Source: Bacteroidales bacterium
Lineage (GTDB): Bacteria > Bacteroidota > Bacteroidia > Bacteroidales > UBA932
Assembly: GCA_017627955.1 (NCBI GenBank)
Contig: JAGAFU010000002.1
Location: 1-33,940, forward strand
Reading direction: 5' to 3'
Length of the DNA: 33,940 bases
Below are positions 14,226 to 23,256 of this stretch, piece after piece. How positions within the stretch are numbered: the stretch's first letter is position 1; every line of letters starts with the position of its first letter. Both the position numbers and the translations under genes were made by a program. Under the pieces are notes generated by a model that saw only the letters and a program-made list of their open reading frames with translations, did no database searches and had not been told where the DNA came from.

Positions 14226-14673
14226 TTTTCTTCCGGCCCGTGAATGATGTCGGGTAATCACCGAAATTCAAGGAGAAAGACATTTCGTCCCCGACGATTT
14301 TCCCTTTGAGTCCCGTGACGGTGTAACGGGGATATTCCCCGCCCATGGCAAGTGGAACCACCTGGTCTTTGGACAGGCTCATCACCTCACCGGTGACCGT
14401 GACATTGACATTGGGGATTGTCACGTCGATGGTCACCGGCATTTGCGGTACGAAGCGGATCTTGTAGATAGTTATCGATGCCGTTTTTCCGTCCTCGGAA
14501 GGGGTGAAATTAACATCGATGTTCTCGTTGTCAAATGGACTTCCATTGAAGATGACGGACACTGTGCCGTTGAAATCGGCGTTGATGGGGGTAATCGGCT
14601 CATCTTCTTTTTTTCCGCAACTGATGAGGATGACGATGGCCGCGAGAGCGGCGAATAATTTGTTAAGTCGCAT
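14221..14673 (-). CDS. Calycin-like lipoprotein
   Basis: A 150-residue lipoprotein whose signal ends in VILISC (Cys19). The mature part is almost all beta strand: INADFNGTVSVIFNGSPF, IDVNFTPSEDGKTASITIYK, VTIDVTIPNVNVTVTGE, and the close GDEMSFSLNFGDYPTSFTG. This fits the calycin-like domain (PF13944) common in Bacteroidota lipoproteins, a beta-barrel thought to bind a ligand. It starts 4 nt after the stop of the TonB-dependent receptor, so it is in that operon and may be the receptor's surface or periplasmic partner in place of a SusD protein. Confidence 0.75.
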   Translation of the reverse strand: MRLNKLFAALAAIVILISCGKKEDEPITPINADFNGTVSVIFNGSPFDNENIDVNFTPSEDGKTASITIYKIRFVPQMPVTIDVTIPNVNVTVTGEVMSLSKDQVVPLAMGGEYPRYTVTGLKGKIVGDEMSFSLNFGDYPTSFTGRKKI

Positions 14674-14677
14674 AATA

Positions 14678-16864
14678 TTAAAGTTTTATTTGTATACCTG
14701 CTATTATTGATCTCGGCCGGGCCAAGGCTAGAAACTCGTTTCCGACTGACTTGAAGTAGAAAGCCCCGGCCTTGGTGCCTGTCAGATTCGTCCCTTCCAG
14801 ATAAAGATCGTATTTTGTCATTTTAAAAGATATCCTCCCCTCAAGAGTCATGTACCAAGGCTCCAACCTCGTGCCAGTCTCGTTCCATGAGATGGGCCCC
14901 GTGCCCTTCAGCGCGGCGTCAATTTCCAGGGAATTCTCACCGACAGGCAGGCTCAGACCTGCTCCAGCGTACAACGTGTGCTCGGGAACGTAGGGGACAC
15001 GGTTCCCGCTATAGTCGTTATTTCCGTCGTTATATTCAAGGAACCTGGCGTCGCAAAAAGAGTAGGTGAGGGAAGTGTGGAACTTTTCCCCATGCCATCC
15101 CGCTTCGGTCTCGACTCCACGGCTCCTGCTTTTACCGGCGTTCGTCATCATTCTTCCGATGGACATCCCCGGAGGGAAAACCGTCAGTTGCTGATCTTTT
15201 ACATTTATCTGATAGACAGATATTTCCGAACGGAATCCGCCATTTGAATACCTTGTTCCCAGCTCATAGTTCCACGCCACCTCCGGGTCGTATCTGGTGT
15301 TACTGGCTCCAACAGAAACGGTCGGCCTGTCGAGATGGACTCCAAGGTCATTCATGAGCCCGTTCATCATCAGGTTCTGCAGGATGTCGGAAAATATCTG
15401 GGTGTTGAATCCTCCAGCGCGGCTGCCTTTAGTGGAATTGGCGTAGATAAAAAGCCCTTCCGAGGCATTGCACATGACTGAGAGCTTCGGAAGGACTTGA
15501 AAACGGGAGTGGCCGAGGCTCCCGTCGTAGGGTATGCTGAAGGCCTTCTCTGAGACCATAGTAGGGTTGAACCTGTAATGGAGGGACGCGAGGCAGTCGT
15601 AGTCCATGACGGCCCCTTCATAGTCGAGCCGGAGTCCGGCCGTGAGTCTCCATTTGCCGAAGGTGAACGCTGACTCATGGAACAGCGCCGCGCCCCAGGA
15701 TGTTATCCTGAAATCTGAGGCGACCGGTAATTCGTTGTCGCTGATTTCGAGGAATCCTATCTGTGAAGGAATATTCCGATTGGCGTTGTCAAGGATAAGG
15801 GATTCGATCCCGTCTCGCAGGAACGAGACTGGAGCGCTCATGCCGTTATATCTTCCGAAAAGGAATACACCGCTGAGGGGAGCCCACCGGCCTGTCTCAT
15901 CGGCTTTCCTGGCGAGCGCCTCGAAAGTGGCGGCAGCGTTTTTCTGCTTCTGCTGTAGGGTGAAAACACTTCTGGGCGTGTAATCCTGATCCATCCTCAT
16001 GTCGTCCAGGAGGGCTTGAACGGAACCCGAGAAGTCGAACGCGATCTTTTCTCCGGCGAACCTCGCCCTCATGCCTTCAATTATGGAAAGTCTTGAATAT
16101 CCGCTATCTCCGTCGTAAGAGACCGGCAGAAGCTCCTCTCCATCGAGTTTCCCGTAGGCGAAGCCTCCTTCTTTAGACGCCGAGACGGAAAGCGTGTTTG
16201 ACAGGAAAGGGCGTCCCTCGTCCGATCTTTCCCATTTCCATCTAAGGGTAGCCCCGTTGTACGGGTCGCACGCCTTCCCTTTGTACTCGTTCCGGAAGAA
16301 ACCGTCAGTGTGGCGAAGGCTGACGCTAAGTGCGTTTTTCCCGAATATGACCGAGCCGCCAGCCCGTACGCTGTTCGCGGTGCCATATCCAAGATAAGCC
16401 TGCTTTCCATCTCTGTCGGTGGGGGAGAGTGTCCTCAGGGCCAGTACTCCTCCCATCGTGTTCCTGCCATAGAGAGTGCCTTGTGGCCCCCGGAGCATTG
16501 TCGCGGATCTAACCGCTGTCCAGTCTATGTCGTAAGCGTTTTTGTCAAGGACCGGTATTCCGTCTATGTACAAGCCCATCACTGGGTTATCCATCCTGGA
16601 GCCAAGCCCTCTGATGTAGATTGTGGAGGTGAGAGAAGCCCCGTATTCAGGAATAAGGAGGCCGGGGATCCGGCTGGACAGCCTGTCCTGACGATAGATT
16701 CCGGAGCGTCCGATCTCTTCGGCGGTTATTCTTGAGACAGGGGCTGGGATCATGGAGAGCGGCATTGACTCTTTCAGCGCCGTCACCCTTGCCGGAGGGA
16801 TAAGGGTATCACTTCCGGCCGAGATGGTCAGCATCGCTCCTATGATGAGATTGTTCAGGATCAC
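14678..16864 (-). CDS. TonB-dependent outer-membrane receptor
   Basis: A 728-residue receptor that imports a scarce nutrient with energy from TonB-ExbBD. The predicted start is a GTG at 16864, with a short leader peptide (LIIGAMLTISAG) and a possible TonB-box region near residues 20-32. The plug domain is clear: PVSRITAEEIGRSGIYRQDR, STIYIRGLGSRM, MGLYIDGIPVLDK, MLRGPQGTLYGRNTMGGVLA (to about residue 150). The barrel ends in a C-terminal strand closing ARPRSIIAGIQIKL. It lacks the carboxypeptidase-regulatory domain of SusC proteins and no SusD follows, so it resembles cobalamin- or siderophore-type receptors more than glycan systems. An AraC gene lies 60 nt upstream and a calycin-like lipoprotein 4 nt downstream. 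The substrate is unknown. Confidence 0.9.
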   Translation of the reverse strand: MILNNLIIGAMLTISAGSDTLIPPARVTALKESMPLSMIPAPVSRITAEEIGRSGIYRQDRLSSRIPGLLIPEYGASLTSTIYIRGLGSRMDNPVMGLYIDGIPVLDKNAYDIDWTAVRSATMLRGPQGTLYGRNTMGGVLALRTLSPTDRDGKQAYLGYGTANSVRAGGSVIFGKNALSVSLRHTDGFFRNEYKGKACDPYNGATLRWKWERSDEGRPFLSNTLSVSASKEGGFAYGKLDGEELLPVSYDGDSGYSRLSIIEGMRARFAGEKIAFDFSGSVQALLDDMRMDQDYTPRSVFTLQQKQKNAAATFEALARKADETGRWAPLSGVFLFGRYNGMSAPVSFLRDGIESLILDNANRNIPSQIGFLEISDNELPVASDFRITSWGAALFHESAFTFGKWRLTAGLRLDYEGAVMDYDCLASLHYRFNPTMVSEKAFSIPYDGSLGHSRFQVLPKLSVMCNASEGLFIYANSTKGSRAGGFNTQIFSDILQNLMMNGLMNDLGVHLDRPTVSVGASNTRYDPEVAWNYELGTRYSNGGFRSEISVYQINVKDQQLTVFPPGMSIGRMMTNAGKSRSRGVETEAGWHGEKFHTSLTYSFCDARFLEYNDGNNDYSGNRVPYVPEHTLYAGAGLSLPVGENSLEIDAALKGTGPISWNETGTRLEPWYMTLEGRISFKMTKYDLYLEGTNLTGTKAGAFYFKSVGNEFLALARPRSIIAGIQIKL

Positions 16865-16924
16865 GGACGCGAATATCCGCTAATCCAACGGAATATTTCA
16901 GAAGGTAGGGTGCTATAATTAGGA

Positions 16925-17719
16925 TTATCCGTGCATCATTTTCCGAAATGCGGAAGGCGTCATGCCCGTTTGCCGCTTGAAAAACCTGGCGAAATAGGAC
17001 TGGTCGTCAATTCCGACCGCCGCAGCCACGTCAATTATCTGAATTGATGGGTCTTCAAGTAACTTCTTCGCCCTTCCGATGCGGGCAATGTCCAGCCAGT
17101 CGCTGACAGGCCTCCCCGTGGCTTCTTTCACAAGACGGTTGAGATAGTTGCCAGAAAGGTTTGTCTGCCCGGCATATTCAGAAGGCCTGGAGAGAGTTGA
17201 CTTGTCGTCGAATATGGAGTCCAGGAATTTGGTTACCCTTTCCGGGAGGCGCGACCCCGTCCCTGACTTGATCCTGGACACAAGAAGGTCCAGGCCTTTC
17301 CCGATGAACACCATGTCGTTCCTCTCGAAAGAAAGGGCGAGCATGTTGAACAGTTCCGCCATGAATATCCCTTCGTCAAACCAGAAAGCCTGTTGGATGG
17401 GCTCTCTCATTGCAGACAGTCTTCTGGCGTCGTTGACCAATGATGTGGCAAAGCAGCCGGTGTAACCCACAGTGTCAAAATAATGCGGGATAGTGAAAGG
17501 TTCCTTTTTCGGAATCAGCAGAAGGTGGCCGGCCGAGCAGAGATAAGACTGGCCACAGGCCTCCACAAGCAATTCCCCGTCCGTAAGGTAAAGGAAGCCT
17601 ACCATCGGAAGTGAGGCGGACGGCATTTTAGCGGCTTTGCTGAAGCCGTGGGTATCCATCCTCCTTATGTAGAAATTGCTGGAGGACAGATCAACTCCGA
17701 AAGTCGTCCGGTTAGTCAT
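16925..17719 (-). CDS. AraC family transcriptional regulator
   Basis: A 264-residue cytoplasmic regulator. The N-terminal half is a cupin-like sensing domain (MVGFLYLTDGELLVEACGQS, CSAGHLLLIPKKEPFTIPHY). The C-terminal 100 residues are a double HTH of the AraC/XylS class: TNLSGNYLNRLVKEATGRPV as the first HTH and IIDVAAAVGIDDQSYFARFF followed by KRQTGMTPSAFRKM as the second. It starts 4 nt after the dipeptidase stop and is followed after 60 nt by the TonB-dependent receptor, its most likely target. The effector is not evident. Confidence 0.92.
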   Translation of the reverse strand: MTNRTTFGVDLSSSNFYIRRMDTHGFSKAAKMPSASLPMVGFLYLTDGELLVEACGQSYLCSAGHLLLIPKKEPFTIPHYFDTVGYTGCFATSLVNDARRLSAMREPIQQAFWFDEGIFMAELFNMLALSFERNDMVFIGKGLDLLVSRIKSGTGSRLPERVTKFLDSIFDDKSTLSRPSEYAGQTNLSGNYLNRLVKEATGRPVSDWLDIARIGRAKKLLEDPSIQIIDVAAAVGIDDQSYFARFFKRQTGMTPSAFRKMMHG

Positions 17720-17723
17720 GGGA

Positions 17724-19346
17724 TTATTCGGGTATGCGGTACCTTTCGCCGCTGTCCCTGACCATGGCGTCGTAGAAGTCCTGGCTATATCCTCCCGGCT
17801 GGTCGTTGTACTTGACTACCAACTCTTTCCAGAGGCGGTCCCAGCGAGCCATCATCTTTTCGGTGTAGGAGGCTGTCTTCGACGTCAGGAATGAGATCCT
17901 GTCCAAAGGATTCAGGTCTTTCACCCTCTCCGCCACCTCGTCCTGTTCTGAGGCATAGAAATCCTCAAGCTCGCTCTGGGCGGCCCGGAGATCCCCGATC
18001 ATAGCGCCATATCTTGGATATATGAAATTGGAGACCATGTTGCACATCCAGTAAGCCCCGTCGAGATTGAAGACCTCACTCTTGTTGTTCTCCTCCCTGA
18101 AGGCCAACGGAATCTCCCGCTCGCAGCAATACACCGGGACGTAAGCGACCATGTCCGCGTCGTCACAGTTAAACCACATCAACCCTCCGACCTCGTCGGG
18201 AAGCCATCCCCTCAACTGGGAAACCATGGTAAACCCGGCTTGCGGAGATGCTATCGGCCTCTCCCTGAAGTACTTCTGTCCGCCTGACTCGAAGGTTTTC
18301 GCCCTCGGTCTGATGGGCATACCCCAAGGTCCGGCACCAAGATCCTTGGTCATGTCAAGGGGCGTTCCCTCGTAGTGATCACGCATGTCCGCCATCACGT
18401 CCCTGACCGAAAGTTTGGAATCTGGTTTGATCCAAAGCGGCAGGTGATCGATCTGGTCGAACTTGCCGTCCAGGTAGGGGAGGTATTTGTCCATCTCGGC
18501 CGGATCGGTGTGATGGCGGAAGAAACTCCAGACCCTGGCGTCGCACTGCCTGACACCGAGGAAAGTGATAGGGCAGTATGCGTCCCGGAAGCTGAAATCA
18601 GTCTCCTTCCCGGAGAAGAAACCCATCTCCCTGGCGAAGGCGATCACATCGCTGGAATATATGCTCTCGCCCTCAACTTCTTGATAAAGAGAATTCTTCC
18701 GGACTTTAGCGACCTGGGGGAACTGCCTGATCCTGCTGATGTTGGCGTGGGCGCTGACGCAGTCGTCAGGAATCCTCACCGCCACCCAGACCGCTCCTTT
18801 GCGCCCCGGACCTTTCCCGACGATTTCCATGATCCAGGCCTCATTCTTGTCGCAGACCGTGAAAGTCTCTCCCTTGTCGTTGTAGCCGTACTTGTCCATC
18901 AGCTCTCCCATGGTGCGGATAGCTTCCCTCGCGGAGGAGCAACGCTGGAGCGCGAGCTGGATGACATTGTCGTACGCGAGGATTCCCTCGGGATTGACCA
19001 GCTCGGGCCTGCCCCCGAAAGTGGTCTCGACGATGCAGAGCTGTTTCTCGTTGATGTAGCCTATGACATTGTAGGTGTATTCCACCTGATCGACATATCC
19101 CTTTATCTCAGCCGGGTGCCAGAATGACCTGATGGGAATATTATCACCATCGGGATGCTTTCCGGCGAAGGAGTGGGTCAGCCATCCCGAATAGCCGAAA
19201 GTGTCGCAGTTGTAGGTGCAGATGACCGATCCGTCGGTCGAGGCGGCTTTCCCCACGATTATGTTTGTGCAGGCCTTCCCAGAAGGGTTGATGGACAGCG
19301 CCAGCGTCAGCAGGCAGATGGCTTTGGCTAAACGGAACCGGCTCAT
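17724..19346 (-). CDS. Secreted C69-family dipeptidase
   Basis: A 540-residue peptidase of family C69 (PepD-like, Ntn-hydrolase fold). The signal peptide (about residues 1-25) is cut directly before Cys26 in GKACTNIIVGKAASTDGSVI, which makes that Cys the N-terminal nucleophile. Other family landmarks are CTYNCDTFGYSGWL, EWIMEI-like DKNEAWIMEIVGKGPG, DDCVSAHANISRIRQF and VQLRGW-like SQLRGWLPDEVGG. It should act in the periplasm or at the surface, cutting dipeptides taken from the host diet or from proteins. It sits 11 nt behind DUF3737 and 4 nt before the AraC regulator, in a long minus-strand run. Substrate range is inferred from family. Confidence 0.92.
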   Translation of the reverse strand: MSRFRLAKAICLLTLALSINPSGKACTNIIVGKAASTDGSVICTYNCDTFGYSGWLTHSFAGKHPDGDNIPIRSFWHPAEIKGYVDQVEYTYNVIGYINEKQLCIVETTFGGRPELVNPEGILAYDNVIQLALQRCSSAREAIRTMGELMDKYGYNDKGETFTVCDKNEAWIMEIVGKGPGRKGAVWVAVRIPDDCVSAHANISRIRQFPQVAKVRKNSLYQEVEGESIYSSDVIAFAREMGFFSGKETDFSFRDAYCPITFLGVRQCDARVWSFFRHHTDPAEMDKYLPYLDGKFDQIDHLPLWIKPDSKLSVRDVMADMRDHYEGTPLDMTKDLGAGPWGMPIRPRAKTFESGGQKYFRERPIASPQAGFTMVSQLRGWLPDEVGGLMWFNCDDADMVAYVPVYCCEREIPLAFREENNKSEVFNLDGAYWMCNMVSNFIYPRYGAMIGDLRAAQSELEDFYASEQDEVAERVKDLNPLDRISFLTSKTASYTEKMMARWDRLWKELVVKYNDQPGGYSQDFYDAMVRDSGERYRIPE

Positions 19347-19356
19347 GGTGTGAATA

Positions 19357-20205
19357 TTACTTGTCTTCTACAATGATCTCGCAGTTGCCGGGAGCCTTGA
19401 TGTTCTCGTCGATGATGATCTCGCCGACGCTTCCGACATGAATATGCCCCGAGCGGGGATTCTTGATGGAGACGACATGGCCTTTTACGGTTGCCTCGAC
19501 GGATGAATATTCGAAGGCCAGGTCGCAGTCGGATCCGAATGTGCAGTCTTCCATCACCAGGTTGTCACAGTAGCAAAGCGGCTGGGTCTCAGTGATGTGG
19601 CAGCGGACCAGCTTCACGTTCTTCGAGTACCATGCCAGGTACTCGCCGTTGATGACCGAGTCGTAGATCTCGACATTCTCGGCCTCCCAGAAGGAATCCT
19701 TGGAGTTGAGGACGCTGTTCCTGACGACGACATTCTTGGCGTACTGGAAGCCGTAGTTGCCCTGGAGCTTGACATTCTCAAGGACGATGTTCTCGCAGTG
19801 CATGAAGACATAGTCAGCCCTCTCGATAACGCAGTCCTTGACATCGATGTTGGAGCAGTCCCAGAAGGTCTCGGTTCCGCCGGGAATCCAGCAGTCCCTC
19901 ATCTTGATACCGTCCATCCTGCGGAAAGTCTTGGGCGCGTCAATGATGGTGTTGTAGAGTTCCCCGTTCCTTGAGTACCACAGCCCAGAGCGCGCTCCAA
20001 CCGTCAGGATGCTGTCCTTGACCACGAAGCCGTCGCACTCCCAGAGGGGATATTTCCCCTCAAAGCGGCACTTGACGCAGGTAATATTGGCGGTCTCCTT
20101 GAGACCCGACTCGCCGGGGTGGATGACCACATTCTCAAGATAAAGGTCCTTCTTGCAATATAGCGGCCTCTCGCCGCCGAATTCTTGTCCGATGATTTTT
20201 TCCAT
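19357..20205 (-). CDS. DUF3737 right-handed beta-helix protein
   Basis: A 282-residue protein starting at MEKIIGQEFGGERPLYCKKD (20205), 13 nt after the MATE gene; the longer frame to 20247 would overlap that gene. It matches DUF3737 (PF12541): a ladder of short repeats with regular hydrophobic spacing, such as LYLENVVIHPG, IKMRDCWIPGG, IDVKDCVIERADYVFMHCEN, VVVRNSVLNSKDSFWEAEN and VEIYDSVINGEYLAWYSKN. Such repeats build a parallel beta-helix with aligned Cys, Trp and Tyr side chains. There is no signal peptide, so it is cytoplasmic. The function of the family is unknown. Confidence 0.88.
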   Translation of the reverse strand: MEKIIGQEFGGERPLYCKKDLYLENVVIHPGESGLKETANITCVKCRFEGKYPLWECDGFVVKDSILTVGARSGLWYSRNGELYNTIIDAPKTFRRMDGIKMRDCWIPGGTETFWDCSNIDVKDCVIERADYVFMHCENIVLENVKLQGNYGFQYAKNVVVRNSVLNSKDSFWEAENVEIYDSVINGEYLAWYSKNVKLVRCHITETQPLCYCDNLVMEDCTFGSDCDLAFEYSSVEATVKGHVVSIKNPRSGHIHVGSVGEIIIDENIKAPGNCEIIVEDK

Positions 20206-20218
20206 TATATTCAGTTCG

Positions 20219-21631
20219 TTATATTTCAGTATATTCCAAGTTGTCACTTTCTTTCGCGATCAGACGGTGCTTCATCCATCTGTCGCCCTTCAGCCTCCAG
20301 AGGAACAGGATTCCCCTGACGTTGAGTTCAGCGCACATCGCTATCCAGTAGCCCTGCAGTCCCAATTTCGGTGTAAGGATAGCCGCCAGGCCTATTCTCA
20401 CGAGCCACATGCTGCAGAAATTCATCAGGCTTGGCATGAGCGTGTCACCTGCTCCCACGCAGCACCCGTAACCGACAATGGAGATGGCGTACATCGTCTC
20501 GGCGAAAGCCTCGATCCTCAGCACTTTGGCACCAAGTTCAACCACCTGCGGATCCACGCTCAAAAGGCCCATCAGCTGCCTCGCGAATATGAACATCAGT
20601 ACAGCGAGGCAAGTCTGGATCAAGGCTCCCATGGTCATAGTGATCCTTGAGAATCTCTTCGCCACTTCTTTCCTGCCTGCCCCCAGGCTCTGGCCTATCA
20701 ATGTCGTCGATGCTTCCTCAATCCCGTATGAGGGCATGTAGCAAAAACTTTCGGCTGTGATAGCGAACGCGTTGGCAGCTATGGCGATGGCCCCGAGTGG
20801 TGCTACAATAATCGTGCTCATGACGTAGGCTCCTCTCATTATGACATTCTGCAGCCACATTGGAGCGGTGATGCCCCAAGCGTTCCCGATCGTGCGCCGT
20901 TTGGGGATGAATGAGCCTTTTTCTCCTTTGATGTTCAGCTCCTTGGATCTGTACAGGACGTACCACACCGAGAATGCCGAGGTGACCAGTTCGGACAGGC
21001 CAGTCCCGAGAGCGGCCCCTGTCACACCCATCCCACACACGAATATGAATATGTAGTTGAAGATCACGTCCAGAGCGCACATCGAGGCGTACATTATGCT
21101 CGGGACCTTCATGTTGCCGCTGGCCTGAAGCATCGCGCTCGCGGCCCAGCCGATCGCCCCAACCGGGATGAAAGCTGAATAGATGAGGAAATATTTCGAA
21201 GCGTCGGAGATGATCTCCGGGCTGCCTCCCAGCCACCCCGGGAGAGGTCCGCTCAACGCGACCCCGATGGCGCCGAGAAAAAAGCTCAGGACCAGGACAG
21301 AGGTCAATCCCTCGCGAAGCACGGCCCTCGCTCCCTTGAAATCCTTGGCGCCGCAAAGGTGCGCTACCTGGACTGAGAAACCCGAGCAGGCCCCGGCCGT
21401 GAATCCTCCCAGGATCCAGGTGCTCGTCGAGATAAGACCTATCGAGGCCGATGGATTGGCTCCCAGACGGCCGACCATCCCGGTGTCGATGTACTGCATC
21501 AACATCGAGGAAGTCTGGGCGAGGATGGCAGGGAGACTGAGCATCAGGGCGAGTCGCACCTGTTGCCCGAGAGTCATCTGTTTGCCCTCTCGGATCAATC
21601 CTAAAAGTATGTCTTTTTGACCTTTCGCCAT
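20219..21631 (-). CDS. MATE family efflux transporter
   Basis: A 470-residue transporter with twelve hydrophobic segments, driving export of organic cations or drugs by Na+ or H+ exchange. The start is MAKGQKDILLGLIREGKQMT (21631), 19 nt after a -7 box; the frame extending to 21706 runs through that promoter and is rejected. Typical MATE elements are LMLSLPAILAQTSSMLMQYI, DTGMVGRLG, and the second-half repeat IAIAANAFAITAESFCYMPS followed by SLGAGRKEVAKRFSRI. DUF3737 follows after 13 nt. The substrate is unknown. Confidence 0.92.
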   Translation of the reverse strand: MAKGQKDILLGLIREGKQMTLGQQVRLALMLSLPAILAQTSSMLMQYIDTGMVGRLGANPSASIGLISTSTWILGGFTAGACSGFSVQVAHLCGAKDFKGARAVLREGLTSVLVLSFFLGAIGVALSGPLPGWLGGSPEIISDASKYFLIYSAFIPVGAIGWAASAMLQASGNMKVPSIMYASMCALDVIFNYIFIFVCGMGVTGAALGTGLSELVTSAFSVWYVLYRSKELNIKGEKGSFIPKRRTIGNAWGITAPMWLQNVIMRGAYVMSTIIVAPLGAIAIAANAFAITAESFCYMPSYGIEEASTTLIGQSLGAGRKEVAKRFSRITMTMGALIQTCLAVLMFIFARQLMGLLSVDPQVVELGAKVLRIEAFAETMYAISIVGYGCCVGAGDTLMPSLMNFCSMWLVRIGLAAILTPKLGLQGYWIAMCAELNVRGILFLWRLKGDRWMKHRLIAKESDNLEYTEI

Positions 21632-21649
21632 TGGAAAAAAGAGGCGGCG

Positions 21650-21680
21650 CAAAGATACTATTATTTTTCTGATATAGAAA
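21650..21680 (-). promoter_or_regulatory. Internal promoter of the MATE gene
   Basis: A -7 box TATCTTTG (21650-21657, minus strand) has TTTC (21677-21680) 19 nt upstream as a near-consensus -33 box. It overlaps the 3' end of the flavoprotein gene, so the MATE-DUF3737-dipeptidase part can be transcribed separately. Confidence 0.6.
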
Positions 21681-22854
21681 CGGCCGCGAGGTAACCTGTG
21701 GACCATGCCGCCTGGAGGTTGAATCCTCCCGTAATGGCGTCAATATCAAGTACTTCTCCCGCAAAATACAACCCCGGATATTTCTTCGCCTCCATGGTCT
21801 TGTAATCTATCTCTTTGAGAGATACCCCTCCGCAAGTGACAAACTCCTCCTTGAAGCGGCTTTGGCCTTTGATGTGGTAGGAATCGTTTGTGAGGGTCTC
21901 AACCAGCCTGTTGAGCCCTTTTTGGCCGATTTCAGCCCATCTGGCGTCTTGGCGGATCTTGCTTTTCGCGACCAGATAGGTCCAGAGCCTTGAAGGTAAA
22001 CTATCGGGCCTGGAGTTCGTTATTTGTTTGAGAGGATTCTTTACGGCTGTTTTCCCGATGTCTTGGCGTGCCTGGTCCGGATTCATGCCCTCAAGCCAGT
22101 TGACAAGAAGGGTCGCGTCATAACGCGACTCCGCCAGATAGCGGGCGGCATAGGACGAGAGTTTCAGGACCGATGGCCCGCTCATGCCCCAGTGGGTGAT
22201 CAGAAGAGGACCGGATGCCTTGAACCTGGTCCCCGCAAGCGAGACCTCGGCGTTTTCTACCACGGTCCCCATAAGATCCCGGACCGGGCTTGAAGGAAGG
22301 TTGAAAGTGAACAGTGACGGTACAGGGGGAACTATCTCAAGATCAAGACCTTCGAAAAGATCCCCGGTCGAACTTGAGGCGACGGGCTTATGGTACCCTC
22401 CGGTGGTCACGACGACAGCGTCATATTGATCCAAAAGGGCTTTGACTGATGTCACCTTGCTGTTGACGAGGACATTCACACCCAGCTGCCGCATCCTGGT
22501 TTTAAGCAGGTTTACTATCTCCATGGCGTCCTGCGAAGCGGGGAATACGCAGTTGTCCTCTTGCAGGACGAGTTTCACCCCTTCGTTCTCGAACCATTCC
22601 CACGTGTCTTTGTTGTCGAAAGACGTGAATACCCGGCGCATGAGTTTGTCTCCCCGGGGATAGGCTTCCCGGAGGTCATTAATATTCTCGAAGGAATTAG
22701 TGAGATTGCAGCGTCCTCCTCCTGTTACCGCGACTTTGGCGAGAGGCCGTTTCCTGGCCTCGAAGATCTCTACCACCGCGTCGGGCAGCCTGCGCTTCAA
22801 CTCGATAGCGCAGAAACATCCGGCCGCACCAGCGCCTATGATGGCTACTTTCAT
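21661..22854 (-). CDS. YhiN/HI0933-family FAD flavoprotein
   Basis: A 397-residue NAD(P)/FAD-dependent oxidoreductase of the HI0933-like family (PF03486). The Rossmann ADP-binding motif is at the start (VAIIGAGAAGCFCAIEL). The family's KVAVTGGGRCNLTNS lies near residue 40, AVVVTTGGYHKP near residue 145, and the FAD-binding end FAGEVLDIDAITGGFNLQAA near residue 370. It is full length and cytoplasmic. The physiological substrate of this widespread family is unsettled. Its ATG overlaps the stop of the secreted FMN-binding protein by 4 bases, so the two flavoproteins are translationally coupled. Confidence 0.92.
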   Translation of the reverse strand: MKVAIIGAGAAGCFCAIELKRRLPDAVVEIFEARKRPLAKVAVTGGGRCNLTNSFENINDLREAYPRGDKLMRRVFTSFDNKDTWEWFENEGVKLVLQEDNCVFPASQDAMEIVNLLKTRMRQLGVNVLVNSKVTSVKALLDQYDAVVVTTGGYHKPVASSSTGDLFEGLDLEIVPPVPSLFTFNLPSSPVRDLMGTVVENAEVSLAGTRFKASGPLLITHWGMSGPSVLKLSSYAARYLAESRYDATLLVNWLEGMNPDQARQDIGKTAVKNPLKQITNSRPDSLPSRLWTYLVAKSKIRQDARWAEIGQKGLNRLVETLTNDSYHIKGQSRFKEEFVTCGGVSLKEIDYKTMEAKKYPGLYFAGEVLDIDAITGGFNLQAAWSTGYLAAVSISEK

Positions 22855-23252
22855 TCTTCTTTACGCATCGCCCTGGCCAAACCGGCACGTACATTCTCAA
22901 TCAGGGCGTTGGATGAGAAAGTCGCTCCGGAGACAGCATCGACCTCCAGATCAAGCCCCTTGGCCGGGGTGAGACCGATCCATTTCTTCAGGAGCTTCGC
23001 GGCCTCGTAGAAATACCCTGGAGTCTCGTCGTTCGCCAGGGGAGTGATGTCAGCGATTGTGTCTTTTCTGATCCTGATCTCAACGGGAGTAGGCCCCATG
23101 AATCCTTCAACATTGTTGCACAAAGTCGTAGTGTTGATCACAATGGTGCCATTCCCTTGGATTGTCTTGGACGGGTCCTTCTCCTTTGTCTGCGCGTTGG
23201 CCACCGCTCCGAGGCATACCGTCATAGCCAAGATGATAAGAATCTTTTTCAT
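22851..23252 (-). CDS. Secreted FMN-binding domain protein
   Basis: A 133-residue protein with a signal peptide (MKKILIILAMTVCLGAVANA) and a single FMN-binding domain (PF04205). DAVSGATFSSNALIENVRAG (105-124) carries the flavinylation motif; Thr111 is the expected site where ApbE attaches FMN covalently through a phosphoester. The rest (VEGFMGPTPVEIRIRKDTIA, YFYEAAKLLKKWIG) fits the domain. It probably works as a periplasmic one-electron carrier or flavin-dependent sensor, and no partner membrane protein is seen next to it. It starts the long minus-strand run and is translationally coupled to the YhiN-like gene. Confidence 0.85.
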   Translation of the reverse strand: MKKILIILAMTVCLGAVANAQTKEKDPSKTIQGNGTIVINTTTLCNNVEGFMGPTPVEIRIRKDTIADITPLANDETPGYFYEAAKLLKKWIGLTPAKGLDLEVDAVSGATFSSNALIENVRAGLARAMRKEE

Positions 23253-23256
23253 GCCG

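Noticed and set aside
20718-21764. 348-codon minus-strand frame inside the MATE gene
   Set aside because: An out-of-frame shadow rich in Arg, His and Gly; MATE membrane helices are in the other frame.
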